This document shows positions 39,995-47,748 of a stretch of 64,000 bases of DNA, piece by piece (positions within the stretch are counted from its first letter, which is position 1; every line of letters starts with the position of its first letter). The notes beneath the pieces are model-generated. The model ran no database searches. It was not told the DNA's origin and was given only the letters and a program-made list of their open reading frames with translations. Made by a program: the position numbers and the translations under genes. Source of the DNA: Gemmatimonadaceae bacterium (GTDB lineage Bacteria > Gemmatimonadota > Gemmatimonadetes > Gemmatimonadales > Gemmatimonadaceae); the NCBI GenBank assembly GCA_016720905.1, contig JADKJT010000007.1, positions 62,001 through 126,000 on the forward strand, written 5' to 3'.

Positions 39995-40780
39995 ATGCGC
40001 GAACCGCAAGCCGCATCGACACTTGGCATCGTGCGTCACGCATGGCGTCGTGTGTCCCCCCCGTTCCGACGTCGCACTGGCGTCCATCGCATCGGCACCT
40101 TCGCGGTCGCCACGATGCTTGCCATCGGCGCGCTCATGCCGACATGCCTGCAGGGACAGATTCGTCGGCCGGTCGACACGGGCCCGAACTATGGCTGGTG
40201 GCTGTCGGGAGGTGCCGGGTCGGCCTCCATCAGCACCGATATCACCGACGGCGTTTCCCGAAGCAAGTGGCATTTCGGCAGCGACCCGCTGTGGCAGTAT
40301 CGCGCGACGCTCGAGAAAGCGATCGACGAATTCACCACGCTGGGTATCGCCGCCGGATACGGCCCCGTGGATGTGCTCCTCTCATCCATCGCCGGCGGCG
40401 CCAATGGCAAATTGCCCGCCGCCTGTCAGGTGAGCTGCGCGGCCACCACCGAGCTGTGGTCGGGTATGGTGCAATTCCGTTCGGGAGGCGGAACGGGCTT
40501 CCACACCCTGTTCGAGGCCAGCGGCGGCGGCACCGCATTTCGCAACTTCAAGACCAAGACCGACGCAATCGCCATCCCGGGCATTAAGAGCAGCCTCGAC
40601 CTGTCGGGCACACTGGGTGCCGGATTCGGTTATCCCCTCTCGCCGGGCATGGTGATCGCGCTGGTGCAAGACTTCGGCATCGGCTTTCACACCAAGGCTG
40701 AGCTGCCAGAGGGCACCGGCCGGTCGTGGCGCATGCGGAACACGCGCGCCTCGCTGCGCATCAGGTTCGGGGGTCGCTGA
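39995..40780 (+). CDS. Exported hypothetical protein, probable outer membrane beta-barrel
   Basis: About 250 residues with a hydrophobic export segment (FAVATMLAIGALMPTCLQGQ). Alternating strands follow (YGWWLSGGAGSASISTDITD, GMVQFRSGGGTGFHTLFEAS, LDLSGTLGAGFGYPLSPGMV), ending RASLRIRFGGR, the look of a small outer-membrane barrel. Three cysteines occur near the middle (AACQVSCAATTE). No family was recognised. It overlaps the long antisense frame of murQ and is divergent from it. ATG 39995 has no clear ribosome site, and a start nearer the signal is possible. Confidence 0.65.
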   Translation: MREPQAASTLGIVRHAWRRVSPPFRRRTGVHRIGTFAVATMLAIGALMPTCLQGQIRRPVDTGPNYGWWLSGGAGSASISTDITDGVSRSKWHFGSDPLWQYRATLEKAIDEFTTLGIAAGYGPVDVLLSSIAGGANGKLPAACQVSCAATTELWSGMVQFRSGGGTGFHTLFEASGGGTAFRNFKTKTDAIAIPGIKSSLDLSGTLGAGFGYPLSPGMVIALVQDFGIGFHTKAELPEGTGRSWRMRNTRASLRIRFGGR

Positions 40781-40787
40781 AGCTGGA

Positions 40788-40870
40788 TAGACGGGACACT
40801 GGAGACGGAAAGACGGGAGACACCCAGTCGCTTGGATGTCTCCCGTCTCGCGTCTCCCGTCTCCCGTCTT
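40788..40870. terminator. GGGAGAC heptamer hairpin between convergent genes
   Basis: The left arm (40788-40822, gacggaaagacgggagac) and right arm (40837-40870, gtctcccgtctcgcgtctcc) fold on a short loop. The structure lies exactly between the convergent barrel-protein and lipoprotein genes, a natural terminator position. It belongs to the same repeat family as 29740-29850 and 47707-47745. Confidence 0.55.
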
Positions 40871-40887
40871 AATCCACCGTCCCCCGC

Positions 40888-41793
40888 CTACGCACCAATC
40901 TTCACCGTCAGCGGCCCGTCCAGCTTCACCGTGATCGCACCGCCGCTGCCCAGGCACGTATCGTAGTCCGCCGTCGCGGCTGCCGCGGCCGTGCCGGCCG
41001 CCGCACCAGCGGCCGCGCCGATCACCGTCCCCTTGGTGTTCTTGCCGATGATCTGGCCGGCGATCGCGCCGATCACGGCTCCACCGGCAACCTTCTTGGC
41101 GTCGGTGCCCTTTGAGGCACTGCGCACGCGCTCGGTCGACGCGGTTTGGAGCGTTGACTCCACGGGATAGCTCTCGCCGCCGAACGTGACGCTGACCAGC
41201 TTCACCTTGAGCACGGTCACATCACTGCTGTTCTTGGCGGTCTTCGACTCGGTGACTTCAAACGTCCCCGTGGCACCGGCCGGGATCACGACGCCGTTGC
41301 TGCCATTCACCGCCTGCGACAATTGCGCGGCGAACTTCTCTCCCACCGTCGATGTGTTGCTGCACACTTTGGCGTTCGCCGCGAACTGCAACGATGTACC
41401 CGCATCGACGACGCCCGTCTTGGCGGCAGCCGGTGCCGGTACCGGCGTGGGCGCCGGGGTTGTTGACGTCGCGGGAATGGGTGTTGGACGAACAGGCTTT
41501 GGGGTTGGCTTGGGCTTCGGCGCGACCGTCACCGGCGCTTCGGTTGGCGGTGGCGTCGTCGGCACGTCCTGCAGCTTCGGCTGCGCATTGGTGTCCGTGG
41601 CCGCCATCGCCAGGTCGCGACCCAGCGCGGTGTCACTCTTGAGGGCGCTGTCGCCGCTCTTGGAATCACCACACGCCACCAAGGCAACAAACGCCGTCGA
41701 CGCCAGGAGCGCGAACGCGGTGCGCATCACCGGACGGACCGACGGGATATATTCACGACGCGATGGAACGGACGAACGAGCGTTTGAACGCAT
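40888..41793 (-). CDS. Lipoprotein with proline linker and glycine-zipper region
   Basis: ATG 41793 is preceded by AGGAG. The signal ends VALVAC, a lipobox. An Ala/Pro/Thr-rich linker (PTPKPVRPTPIPA) follows. The folded region then includes VVIPAGATGTFEVTES and SVTFGGESYPVES. Near the C-terminus is a glycine-zipper stretch (KKVAGGAVIGAIAGQIIGKN, VIGAAAGAAAGTAAAAA), seen in Gram-negative surface lipoproteins and membrane-inserting segments. The longer frame upstream is antisense to the ABC transporter gene. Function unknown; probably envelope-associated. Confidence 0.7.
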   Translation of the reverse strand: MRSNARSSVPSRREYIPSVRPVMRTAFALLASTAFVALVACGDSKSGDSALKSDTALGRDLAMAATDTNAQPKLQDVPTTPPPTEAPVTVAPKPKPTPKPVRPTPIPATSTTPAPTPVPAPAAAKTGVVDAGTSLQFAANAKVCSNTSTVGEKFAAQLSQAVNGSNGVVIPAGATGTFEVTESKTAKNSSDVTVLKVKLVSVTFGGESYPVESTLQTASTERVRSASKGTDAKKVAGGAVIGAIAGQIIGKNTKGTVIGAAAGAAAGTAAAAATADYDTCLGSGGAITVKLDGPLTVKIGA

Positions 41794-41900
41794 TTGCGAC
41801 ACTCCTGAATTGGTGGTGCGAGGGCGGCCACGGCCGATATCTCGCGTGACGTACATGATGAAACTACCGGATCGAACCTGCTTGGTGTTGGAACGCCGGC

Positions 41901-43736
41901 GTGAACGGCAGTAGCCGACCGCCGACGCGCACACCCGCGCGGGTGGCGTTGAAACGCCTCCTCCCTTACTACCACCCGTACCGCGCGCAAGTTGCGGTGG
42001 GCCTGCTGGCAGTGGTCGTGGCGGCCGCGCTGGCCAGCGTGATTCCAACCTTGCTGCGACGGGGCATCGACGCCATGCGGTCCGGTGCCGACACTGTCAC
42101 GCTCTGGCGCCTGGCGTCGGTGATGCTCGTCACAGCCGTGGCCAGCGGCATCCTGCGTTTCCTCATGCGACAACGGCTCAACGGGGTCAGCCGGCGGATC
42201 GAGACCGACCTCCGTCATGACATCTTCGCCCGACTCACCGCGCTCGATCCCGCCTGGTACTCGCGAATACGCACCGGCGATCTCATGGCACGGCTGACCA
42301 ATGACCTCAGCGCAGTCCGCATGGCGACGGGTCCGGCCATCATGTATCTCGTCAATACCATCGCCGGCGGACTGTTCGCCATGTTCATGATGCTGCGCAT
42401 CAGTCCGCTGCTTACCGGTGCGGCCCTCCTCCCCATGGCGGGGTTGCCCATCCTCATGCTGCGATTGGGACGCACCATCCACGCGCGCTTCGAGGCGGTA
42501 CAATCACAGTTCAGCGATCTCTCGACCGGTGCGCAGGAGAATCTGGCTGGCGTGCGTGTCGTGCGCGCGTACCGACAGGAAGCCGCCGAGTCGGTGCGGT
42601 TCAACGCGATGGGCGAGGCGTATCTCGAGGCCAACATGCGACTCGCCAGACTCAACGGCCTGATGCACCCGGGATTTGCCTTGCTCGCCGGCCTCGGCGG
42701 CGCCGTCACGATCGGCGTCGGTGGCCGACTGCTCATCGAGGGGCGCATCACGATTGGCGGGTACGTGGCGTTCGGCATCTACCTCGCCATGCTGACCTGG
42801 CCGCTCATCGCCCTTGGGTGGACCACCAATCTGTTCCAGCGCGGTGCCGCGTCGATGGCGCGCGTGCTTGAGCTGCTCGATGCGGAAGCGGAGACGGTGC
42901 GAGACCTCGGCCAGGCAACCTTGCCAACCCACAACGGTGGCCGCGCGCTCGAATTTCGCGGCGTGTGGTTTCACTATCCCTCGCCGACGATGGCCGCGCG
43001 TGCTGGCGACAGCGCCGCGTCATCGGAACCGCGATGGGTGCTGAAAGACATTTCCTTCACGGTGCCCGCCGGCGGTACGCTGGCCATCGTCGGCGCCACG
43101 GGCTCCGGCAAGAGCGCACTGATGGATCTTGTCCCCCGCATGTTCGATCCGCAGCGCGGCGACATCCTGCTGGACGGCGTGCGCATTCGCGACCTCTCTC
43201 TCGACGACTTGCGGGGAGAGATCGGCTATGTGCCTCAGGATTCGCTGTTGTTCAGCGAGACCGTGGGAGCGAACGTGGCCTACGGGTTACCCGCCAATAC
43301 GGATCAGCGCGACGCCGTAGCACACGCCACGGAGATTGCGCAACTCGCCGAGACCATCGAACGCCTGCCTGATGGACTCGGGACTCGACTTGGTGAACGT
43401 GGTATCAACCTGTCTGGTGGTCAGAAGCAGCGCACGGCACTGGCGCGCGCGCTCGCGCGTCACCCGCGCCTCGTTCTGCTGGACGACGCTCTCTCGGCGG
43501 TGGATACCCACACCGAGGCGGCCATCCTGACCGGTCTGCGCAGTGCACTCGCCGGACGCACCGCCGTCATTGCGTCTCATCGCATCAGCGCCGTCCGTGA
43601 AGCCGATCACATCATCGTGCTCGACCACGGGATCATCGTCGAGCAGGGGCTGCACGAACAACTGGTCGCGCGCAACGGACGATACGCGCAGTTGCTGAGC
43701 CGCCAACAGCTGTTGGACTCGATCGAAGCGACCTGA
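41901..43736 (+). CDS. ABC transporter, fused permease and ATPase (MsbA/MDR type)
   Basis: This 611-residue half-transporter has a six-helix ABC-type-1 permease (about 20-325) and an ATP-binding domain (about 350-600). Walker A GATGSGKSA is at 398-406, Q-loop YVPQDSLLF, signature NLSGGQKQRTALARALA, Walker B RLVLLDDALSAVD and the H-loop in VIASHRIS. It works as a dimer exporting lipids, drugs or peptides; the substrate cannot be read from sequence. GTG 41901 is taken as the start, with no obvious Shine-Dalgarno. Confidence 0.93.
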   Translation: MNGSSRPPTRTPARVALKRLLPYYHPYRAQVAVGLLAVVVAAALASVIPTLLRRGIDAMRSGADTVTLWRLASVMLVTAVASGILRFLMRQRLNGVSRRIETDLRHDIFARLTALDPAWYSRIRTGDLMARLTNDLSAVRMATGPAIMYLVNTIAGGLFAMFMMLRISPLLTGAALLPMAGLPILMLRLGRTIHARFEAVQSQFSDLSTGAQENLAGVRVVRAYRQEAAESVRFNAMGEAYLEANMRLARLNGLMHPGFALLAGLGGAVTIGVGGRLLIEGRITIGGYVAFGIYLAMLTWPLIALGWTTNLFQRGAASMARVLELLDAEAETVRDLGQATLPTHNGGRALEFRGVWFHYPSPTMAARAGDSAASSEPRWVLKDISFTVPAGGTLAIVGATGSGKSALMDLVPRMFDPQRGDILLDGVRIRDLSLDDLRGEIGYVPQDSLLFSETVGANVAYGLPANTDQRDAVAHATEIAQLAETIERLPDGLGTRLGERGINLSGGQKQRTALARALARHPRLVLLDDALSAVDTHTEAAILTGLRSALAGRTAVIASHRISAVREADHIIVLDHGIIVEQGLHEQLVARNGRYAQLLSRQQLLDSIEAT

Positions 43737-43750
43737 CGCGACAGTCGGCG

Positions 43751-43767
43751 GACCGGCGGCGCCGGTC
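43751..43767. terminator. Short perfect hairpin at convergent gene ends
   Basis: gaccggc-ggc-gccggtc forms a 7-bp GC stem with a 3-nt loop between the ABC transporter stop and the ccdA stop; it overlaps the ccdA stop codon by 2 nt. No T-tract follows, so intrinsic termination is only possible. Confidence 0.4.
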
Positions 43768-44491
43768 AGAGTCGATCCAGCAGGAAATCCGGCGTGAACG
43801 GTTGCAGCAGGGCCGCCAACCGTTCAAACCAACCGCTGAACATCAGTGCGCCCACCAGAATGAGAAGCACGCCGGCGACGCGATTCACGGTGCCCAGATT
43901 TTTCTTGAACTTCTGGAAGAACGACAGGAATCGTTCGAGCGCCAGCGCCGCAAGAAGGAATGGGACCGCGAGTCCGGCCGAGTACGCGGACAACAGGCCG
44001 ATGCCCTTGGCCAGATCCGTTTGGTTGGCGGCCAGAATCAGGATCGCACCAAGCGTCGGACCCAGGCACGGTGTCCACCCGGCACCGAAGGCGATACCCA
44101 CCACAATCGTCCCGAGATACCCGATGGGTTTGTCGCTGATGTGCATCCGACGCTCGCGCTGCAATGCGTCAACCCGAAAGACACCCAGCATCCACAGACC
44201 CATCAGGATCATGAGCACACCGCCGGCCCGCGCGATCCACGAACGATACGCCAGCATCAACTGACCGAACGCGGTCGCCCCCGCACCCAGCGCCACGAAG
44301 ATGAACGAGAAACCCAGTACGAACAGCACCGCGTGCAGGAGGGTCGTTCGTCTCGCACGCGAGATGTCTTCCAGCCCGAGCCCGGTGATGAACGTGATAT
44401 AGCTGGGCACGAGGGGCAGGACGCACGGGCTGAGGAAACTCAGCAGCCCGGCCGTGAACGCCACCAGCACGGTCAGTGATTCATTCGCCAT
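43766..44491 (-). CDS. ccdA: Cytochrome c biogenesis protein CcdA
   Basis: A 241-residue membrane protein of six to seven helices that passes electrons from cytoplasmic thioredoxin to periplasmic thiol proteins. The two redox cysteines are visible: Cys23 in FLSPCVLPLVPSY and Cys142 in GWTPCLGPTLGA, both in the CcdA-typical proline settings. It lies 39 bp downstream of the Fur-family gene on the same strand. No thioredoxin-like partner gene is adjacent. Confidence 0.93.
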   Translation of the reverse strand: MANESLTVLVAFTAGLLSFLSPCVLPLVPSYITFITGLGLEDISRARRTTLLHAVLFVLGFSFIFVALGAGATAFGQLMLAYRSWIARAGGVLMILMGLWMLGVFRVDALQRERRMHISDKPIGYLGTIVVGIAFGAGWTPCLGPTLGAILILAANQTDLAKGIGLLSAYSAGLAVPFLLAALALERFLSFFQKFKKNLGTVNRVAGVLLILVGALMFSGWFERLAALLQPFTPDFLLDRL

Positions 44492-44530
44492 ATGTCTCCG
44501 GGCCCGATGACCACACGCACGCGAGGAGCG

Positions 44531-45028
44531 TCATGGGCGCGAACGGGTGTCGCCGCGTCGACACTCCCCGCACTGACCGTAGATCACGAGCCGATGCCGT
44601 TGTCGTGAGAAATCGTGCGCCTCGGCCAACAGGGTGGTCATGCGCTCCAGCCGCTCATCACGAAACTCGGTGACACGTCCGCACACGCTGCACAGCAAAT
44701 GCTCATGATGCGGAATGCCGCGGGCCGCCTCGTACCGCTTGAACCCCTCGCCGAAATCCCGTTCCACCACCAGGCCGCTGCGCACCAGCACCTCGAGCGT
44801 CCGATACACCGTGGCGGTGCCGGCCTGATTGCCGCGCGCGCGCAACGCTTCGGCAATGTCTTCCGCTGACAGATGTCGTTCCGTGCCCAACACCACCTCG
44901 GCGATCGCCAGACGCTGCGCGGTCACCGGCAGGCTGTGATCCCGCAGGAACGCGACGAATGATTCGCGGTCCGCGTCCAGCCCTCGCGGCGTGGAGGGCT
45001 GATCGGTCACGCCACGGGTCGTGGCCAT
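44531..45028 (-). CDS. Fur-family metal- or peroxide-responsive regulator
   Basis: About 165 residues: a winged-helix DNA-binding half (VTAQRLAIAEVVLGTERHLS, GTATVYRTLEVLVRSGLV) and a metal-binding half with HHEHLLCSVCGRVTEF and a second CGEC pair, the structural zinc site. The regulatory metal ligands are typical of Fur/PerR/Zur but do not settle which metal is sensed. The start is ATG 45028 or GTG 45010. The latter overlaps the upstream stop as GTGA, so translation is coupled either way. The divergent YceI gene is a plausible target. Confidence 0.9.
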   Translation of the reverse strand: MATTRGVTDQPSTPRGLDADRESFVAFLRDHSLPVTAQRLAIAEVVLGTERHLSAEDIAEALRARGNQAGTATVYRTLEVLVRSGLVVERDFGEGFKRYEAARGIPHHEHLLCSVCGRVTEFRDERLERMTTLLAEAHDFSRQRHRLVIYGQCGECRRGDTRSRP

Positions 45029-45729
45029 TCCATCCGTAGCGCGCGAGCGATCTGGCGGTCGGAGTAGCGAAGAATTTCCGTTTCTTCTCCGGCCCGCCGC
45101 TGCACACCACGCACGACGGTCTCGACGGTGATGAGCGGGGCGTCTGCCTCGTCCACCACGTCGGCTTCCCACTTGCCGCGATCAGGACCCTTCAGCACCA
45201 GCCGATAGCGGGCGGTGTACACGGTGTGCCGCACAATGGGAACGTCCGCCGCGTTGGCAATCACATCGTCCAGCGCTTCGTCATCGACACCGACACTCGC
45301 GAGCACGTCGAGCCGGTCGCCCGATTCCTCCTCGCGCGCCAGATACGGCGAATCGTCGGCCGTGTCCGCGTGAATCGACACGTCCTCGTCGTCGACATCG
45401 CCATCGACCGCCGCATCAATCAACAGGTCCGTCTCGATCTGGTGGTCCGGGATTTCCACGTGTTCAACGGGTGCATCAGGCGAGGTCACCGGAACGCGCG
45501 CGGCGACCACCGCGATCCCGGTTTCGGTTCCGCCTTGCCGCAGCGGAGCAAACAGGTGCAACTCCTCGATGCGATCCAGCGGCACCCTGGCAATCACCGC
45601 TCGGAGAAAGCGCTCCGTCACCTCAGACACCGGGGCGTCCGCGCGATCCGGTCCCGCCACGGGGATCGACTCGGTCGGCGGGAATGCCACGGGGTCCGTG
45701 TGGAGATCGGAGGTATCGAGTTCGGTCAT
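45007..45729 (-). CDS. Conserved acidic hypothetical protein
   Basis: About 240 residues with an Asp/Glu-rich centre (AAVDGDVDDEDVSIHADTAD). The two ends look folded (VTERFLRAVIARVPLDRIEE and HTVYTARYRLVLKGPDRGKW). No signal peptide or membrane helix. ATG 45729 (MTELDTSD) is preferred over a GTG at 45780, although neither has a good ribosome site. No family was recognised. It is the first gene of a unit with the Fur-family regulator and ccdA. Confidence 0.6.
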   Translation of the reverse strand: MTELDTSDLHTDPVAFPPTESIPVAGPDRADAPVSEVTERFLRAVIARVPLDRIEELHLFAPLRQGGTETGIAVVAARVPVTSPDAPVEHVEIPDHQIETDLLIDAAVDGDVDDEDVSIHADTADDSPYLAREEESGDRLDVLASVGVDDEALDDVIANAADVPIVRHTVYTARYRLVLKGPDRGKWEADVVDEADAPLITVETVVRGVQRRAGEETEILRYSDRQIARALRMEWPRPVA

Positions 45730-45841
45730 CAGGTCATGTTCAGGGAATCGGACGGAATTGCGCTTCCGCTGGAAGATCACGGGCCGCTATGGGGTGAACA
45801 AGGCAGGTGTTACGCACGCGCCCTTGACGATAGCGCGCAAA

Positions 45842-45869
45842 TTGGTATTTTATCTCATTACTGTATTAT
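45842..45869 (+). promoter_or_regulatory. Putative promoter of the YceI gene
   Basis: TTGGTA (45842-45847) and TATTAT (45864-45869) are separated by 16 bp in the only strongly AT-rich patch of this neighbourhood, 48 bp upstream of the ATG. This fits a sigma70-like -35/-10 pair. The divergent acidic-protein/Fur unit starts on the other side. Confidence 0.5.
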
Positions 45870-45916
45870 TCGCATGGCACGCACGCTGTGAGACCATCAG
45901 AACCAAAGGAACTCCG

Positions 45917-46495
45917 ATGTCACTCGCCCTTCGCACCCTTACGCTTCTGGCCGCACCGCTACTCGTTGCAGCCCGACCGATCGTGGAGCCAAAACCCTAC
46001 GTGGTCGACAAGGCCCACAGCGAGATCAACTTCATCGCCGATTCGCGGCTGCTGAGCGCGCACGGCTACTTCGAGAAGTGGGACGCCACCATCCAACTCG
46101 ACACCGCCAATCTCGCGGCGTCGGGCGTCTCCATCACCATTGAGGCCGGCAGCATCAACACCCGCGTCACGATGCGTGACAATCACCTCAAGAGCGACGC
46201 GTTCTTTGATGTGGCCAAGTTTCCGACCATCACCTTCAAGTCCGTCGGTATCAAGCAATCGGCACCGAAGATCTACGAGATCACGGGTGACCTGACCATG
46301 CGCGGCGTCACCAAGCGGATCAGCGTTCCAGCCTACATGGTGTTCTACGACAAGGGGGCGGGGAGATTTCGCGGCCAGTTTACGGTGTTACGAAAGGAGT
46401 ACGGTGTGTCATTCGATCCGCCGGTGAATCCGATCGAGAACGAAGTGCAGGTTCAGTGGGATTTCTCCATCAAGGAACCGCCGCCGGCCAAGTAA
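45917..46495 (+). CDS. YceI family periplasmic protein
   Basis: A signal peptide (ALRTLTLLAAPLLVAARP) precedes a YceI-like lipocalin-type barrel: YVVDKAHSEINFIADSRLLS, AHGYFEKWDATIQLD, ASINTRVTMRDNHLKSDAFF (approximate motif), KFPTITFKSVGI, GDLTMRGVTKRISVPA and FRGQFTVLRKEYGVSFDP. YceI proteins bind polyisoprenoids or amphiphiles and are linked to envelope and stress physiology. ATG 45917 is preceded by AAGGA. The 3' end overlaps the convergent aminotransferase gene by 26 bp. Confidence 0.9.
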   Translation: MSLALRTLTLLAAPLLVAARPIVEPKPYVVDKAHSEINFIADSRLLSAHGYFEKWDATIQLDTANLAASGVSITIEAGSINTRVTMRDNHLKSDAFFDVAKFPTITFKSVGIKQSAPKIYEITGDLTMRGVTKRISVPAYMVFYDKGAGRFRGQFTVLRKEYGVSFDPPVNPIENEVQVQWDFSIKEPPPAK

Positions 46496-47636
46496 CACTG
46501 GCCATCAGGGCCGCCGCCTGCGTCAGCACGGCGGGCGGCTGCACCAGCGAGATGCGAAAATGCCCGCGTCCCGCGTCCCCGAATGCGATGCCGGGCGTTA
46601 CGACCACACCGGGCCCGCGTATCAAGGCGTCCACCCAGCCCCAGTCGTCGAATCCGTCCGGCACACGTAGCCACAGATACATGGTGGCCGACGGCGTCTT
46701 CACGGGCCATCCGTTGGCCTGAAACGCCGACACCAGCGCATCCCGACGCGCCCGATACTCGGCCACCACCGGCGGCACGATGGTCGCCGCGTGCGTGAAT
46801 GCAGCCGCGCCTGCACGCTGCGCGAGTGTCGACACGCCGTATCCGATATTGGCGCGATACTGATCGAGCACCGCAATGGCCTTGGCATTGCCCGCCACGA
46901 AAGCAATACGCACGCCCGCCATGTTGAAGCTCTTCGAACAGGTGTGCAGCTCGACCGCCACATCACGCGCGCCCGGCACCTGCAACACGCTGGGCACCAC
47001 ATGGCCATCAAATGCCAATTCGCTGTAGGCCAGGTCGCTCACCAAGAGCAGGTCGTGCCGCCGCGCGAAATCCACCAGCCGCTCGAATTCGGACAGCGTG
47101 ATGGTGGCGGTAGTGGGATTGCTGGGATAGTTCACGATCAGCATGCGGGCGCGAGCCAGGTCGTCCGACGCGATAGCACCGAGATCCAGACGGCCGTCGC
47201 CATCCATTGGCACGCACACCGGCGTTGCGCCGGCCAGCTGCGGGGCGCGTGAATACACTGGATAGTAGACGGCCGGGATGAGCACGACGTCGCCCGGATT
47301 GACGTGTGACAGCACCAGTTCCGCCAACCCCTCTTTCGATCCTGCCAGCGCCAGGAGTTCGCGCGTCGGGTCGACAGAGACCGCGAACCGCGTGATCAGA
47401 TAGGCGGCAATCGCTTCGCCATACGCCGGGTGCATCGTGAAGTGCGGGTAACCACTCAACGCCGGCTCCGCCGCCGCTCGTTGGATGGCCTCCATCACCA
47501 CCGGTGCGATCGGCTGATCCGGGCTGCCAATGCCCAGATCAATCAGCGTGCGACCCTCCGCACGCGCGGCACGCCGCCGCGCGTCGAGTTCCCAGAAAAC
47601 GTATTGTGGAATGGCTGAAAGCAGGCGTGAAGACAT
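46470..47636 (-). CDS. PLP-dependent class I/II aminotransferase
   Basis: A fold-type I aminotransferase of 388 residues: LIDLGIGSPDQPIAPVVMEA, SGYPHFTMHPAYGEAIAAYL, LIVNYPSNPTTATITLSEFE, DLLLVSDLAYSELAFDG and the PLP-lysine motif CSKSFNMAGVRIAFVAG. It resembles LL-diaminopimelate or alanine/aspartate aminotransferases (DapL/AlaT branch), but substrate cannot be fixed from sequence. ATG 47636 (MSSRLLSAIPQYVFWELD) matches the family N-terminus. It follows priA on the same strand across the G-rich heptamer repeat. Confidence 0.88.
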   Translation of the reverse strand: MSSRLLSAIPQYVFWELDARRRAARAEGRTLIDLGIGSPDQPIAPVVMEAIQRAAAEPALSGYPHFTMHPAYGEAIAAYLITRFAVSVDPTRELLALAGSKEGLAELVLSHVNPGDVVLIPAVYYPVYSRAPQLAGATPVCVPMDGDGRLDLGAIASDDLARARMLIVNYPSNPTTATITLSEFERLVDFARRHDLLLVSDLAYSELAFDGHVVPSVLQVPGARDVAVELHTCSKSFNMAGVRIAFVAGNAKAIAVLDQYRANIGYGVSTLAQRAGAAAFTHAATIVPPVVAEYRARRDALVSAFQANGWPVKTPSATMYLWLRVPDGFDDWGWVDALIRGPGVVVTPGIAFGDAGRGHFRISLVQPPAVLTQAAALMASVTWPAAVP

Positions 47637-47706
47637 CGAGGACGGGAAATAGTCAGTGCACGGATACGAACCCACCAAACTTAACCCCACCCCTCACCAG
47701 CCGGAT

Positions 47707-47745
47707 GTCTCCCGTCTCCCGTCTCCCGTCTCCCGTCTCCCGTCT
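47707..47745 (-). repeat. GGGAGAC heptamer array with G-quadruplex pattern
   Basis: Five to six perfect heptamers (gtctccc on the plus strand). On the minus strand this reads GGG tracts separated by AGAC, a canonical four-tract G-quadruplex pattern. It starts 4 nt past the priA stop and precedes the aminotransferase gene, so it lies in their shared transcript. No complementary arm is nearby, unlike the other copies. Confidence 0.85.
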
Positions 47746-47748
47746 GCG

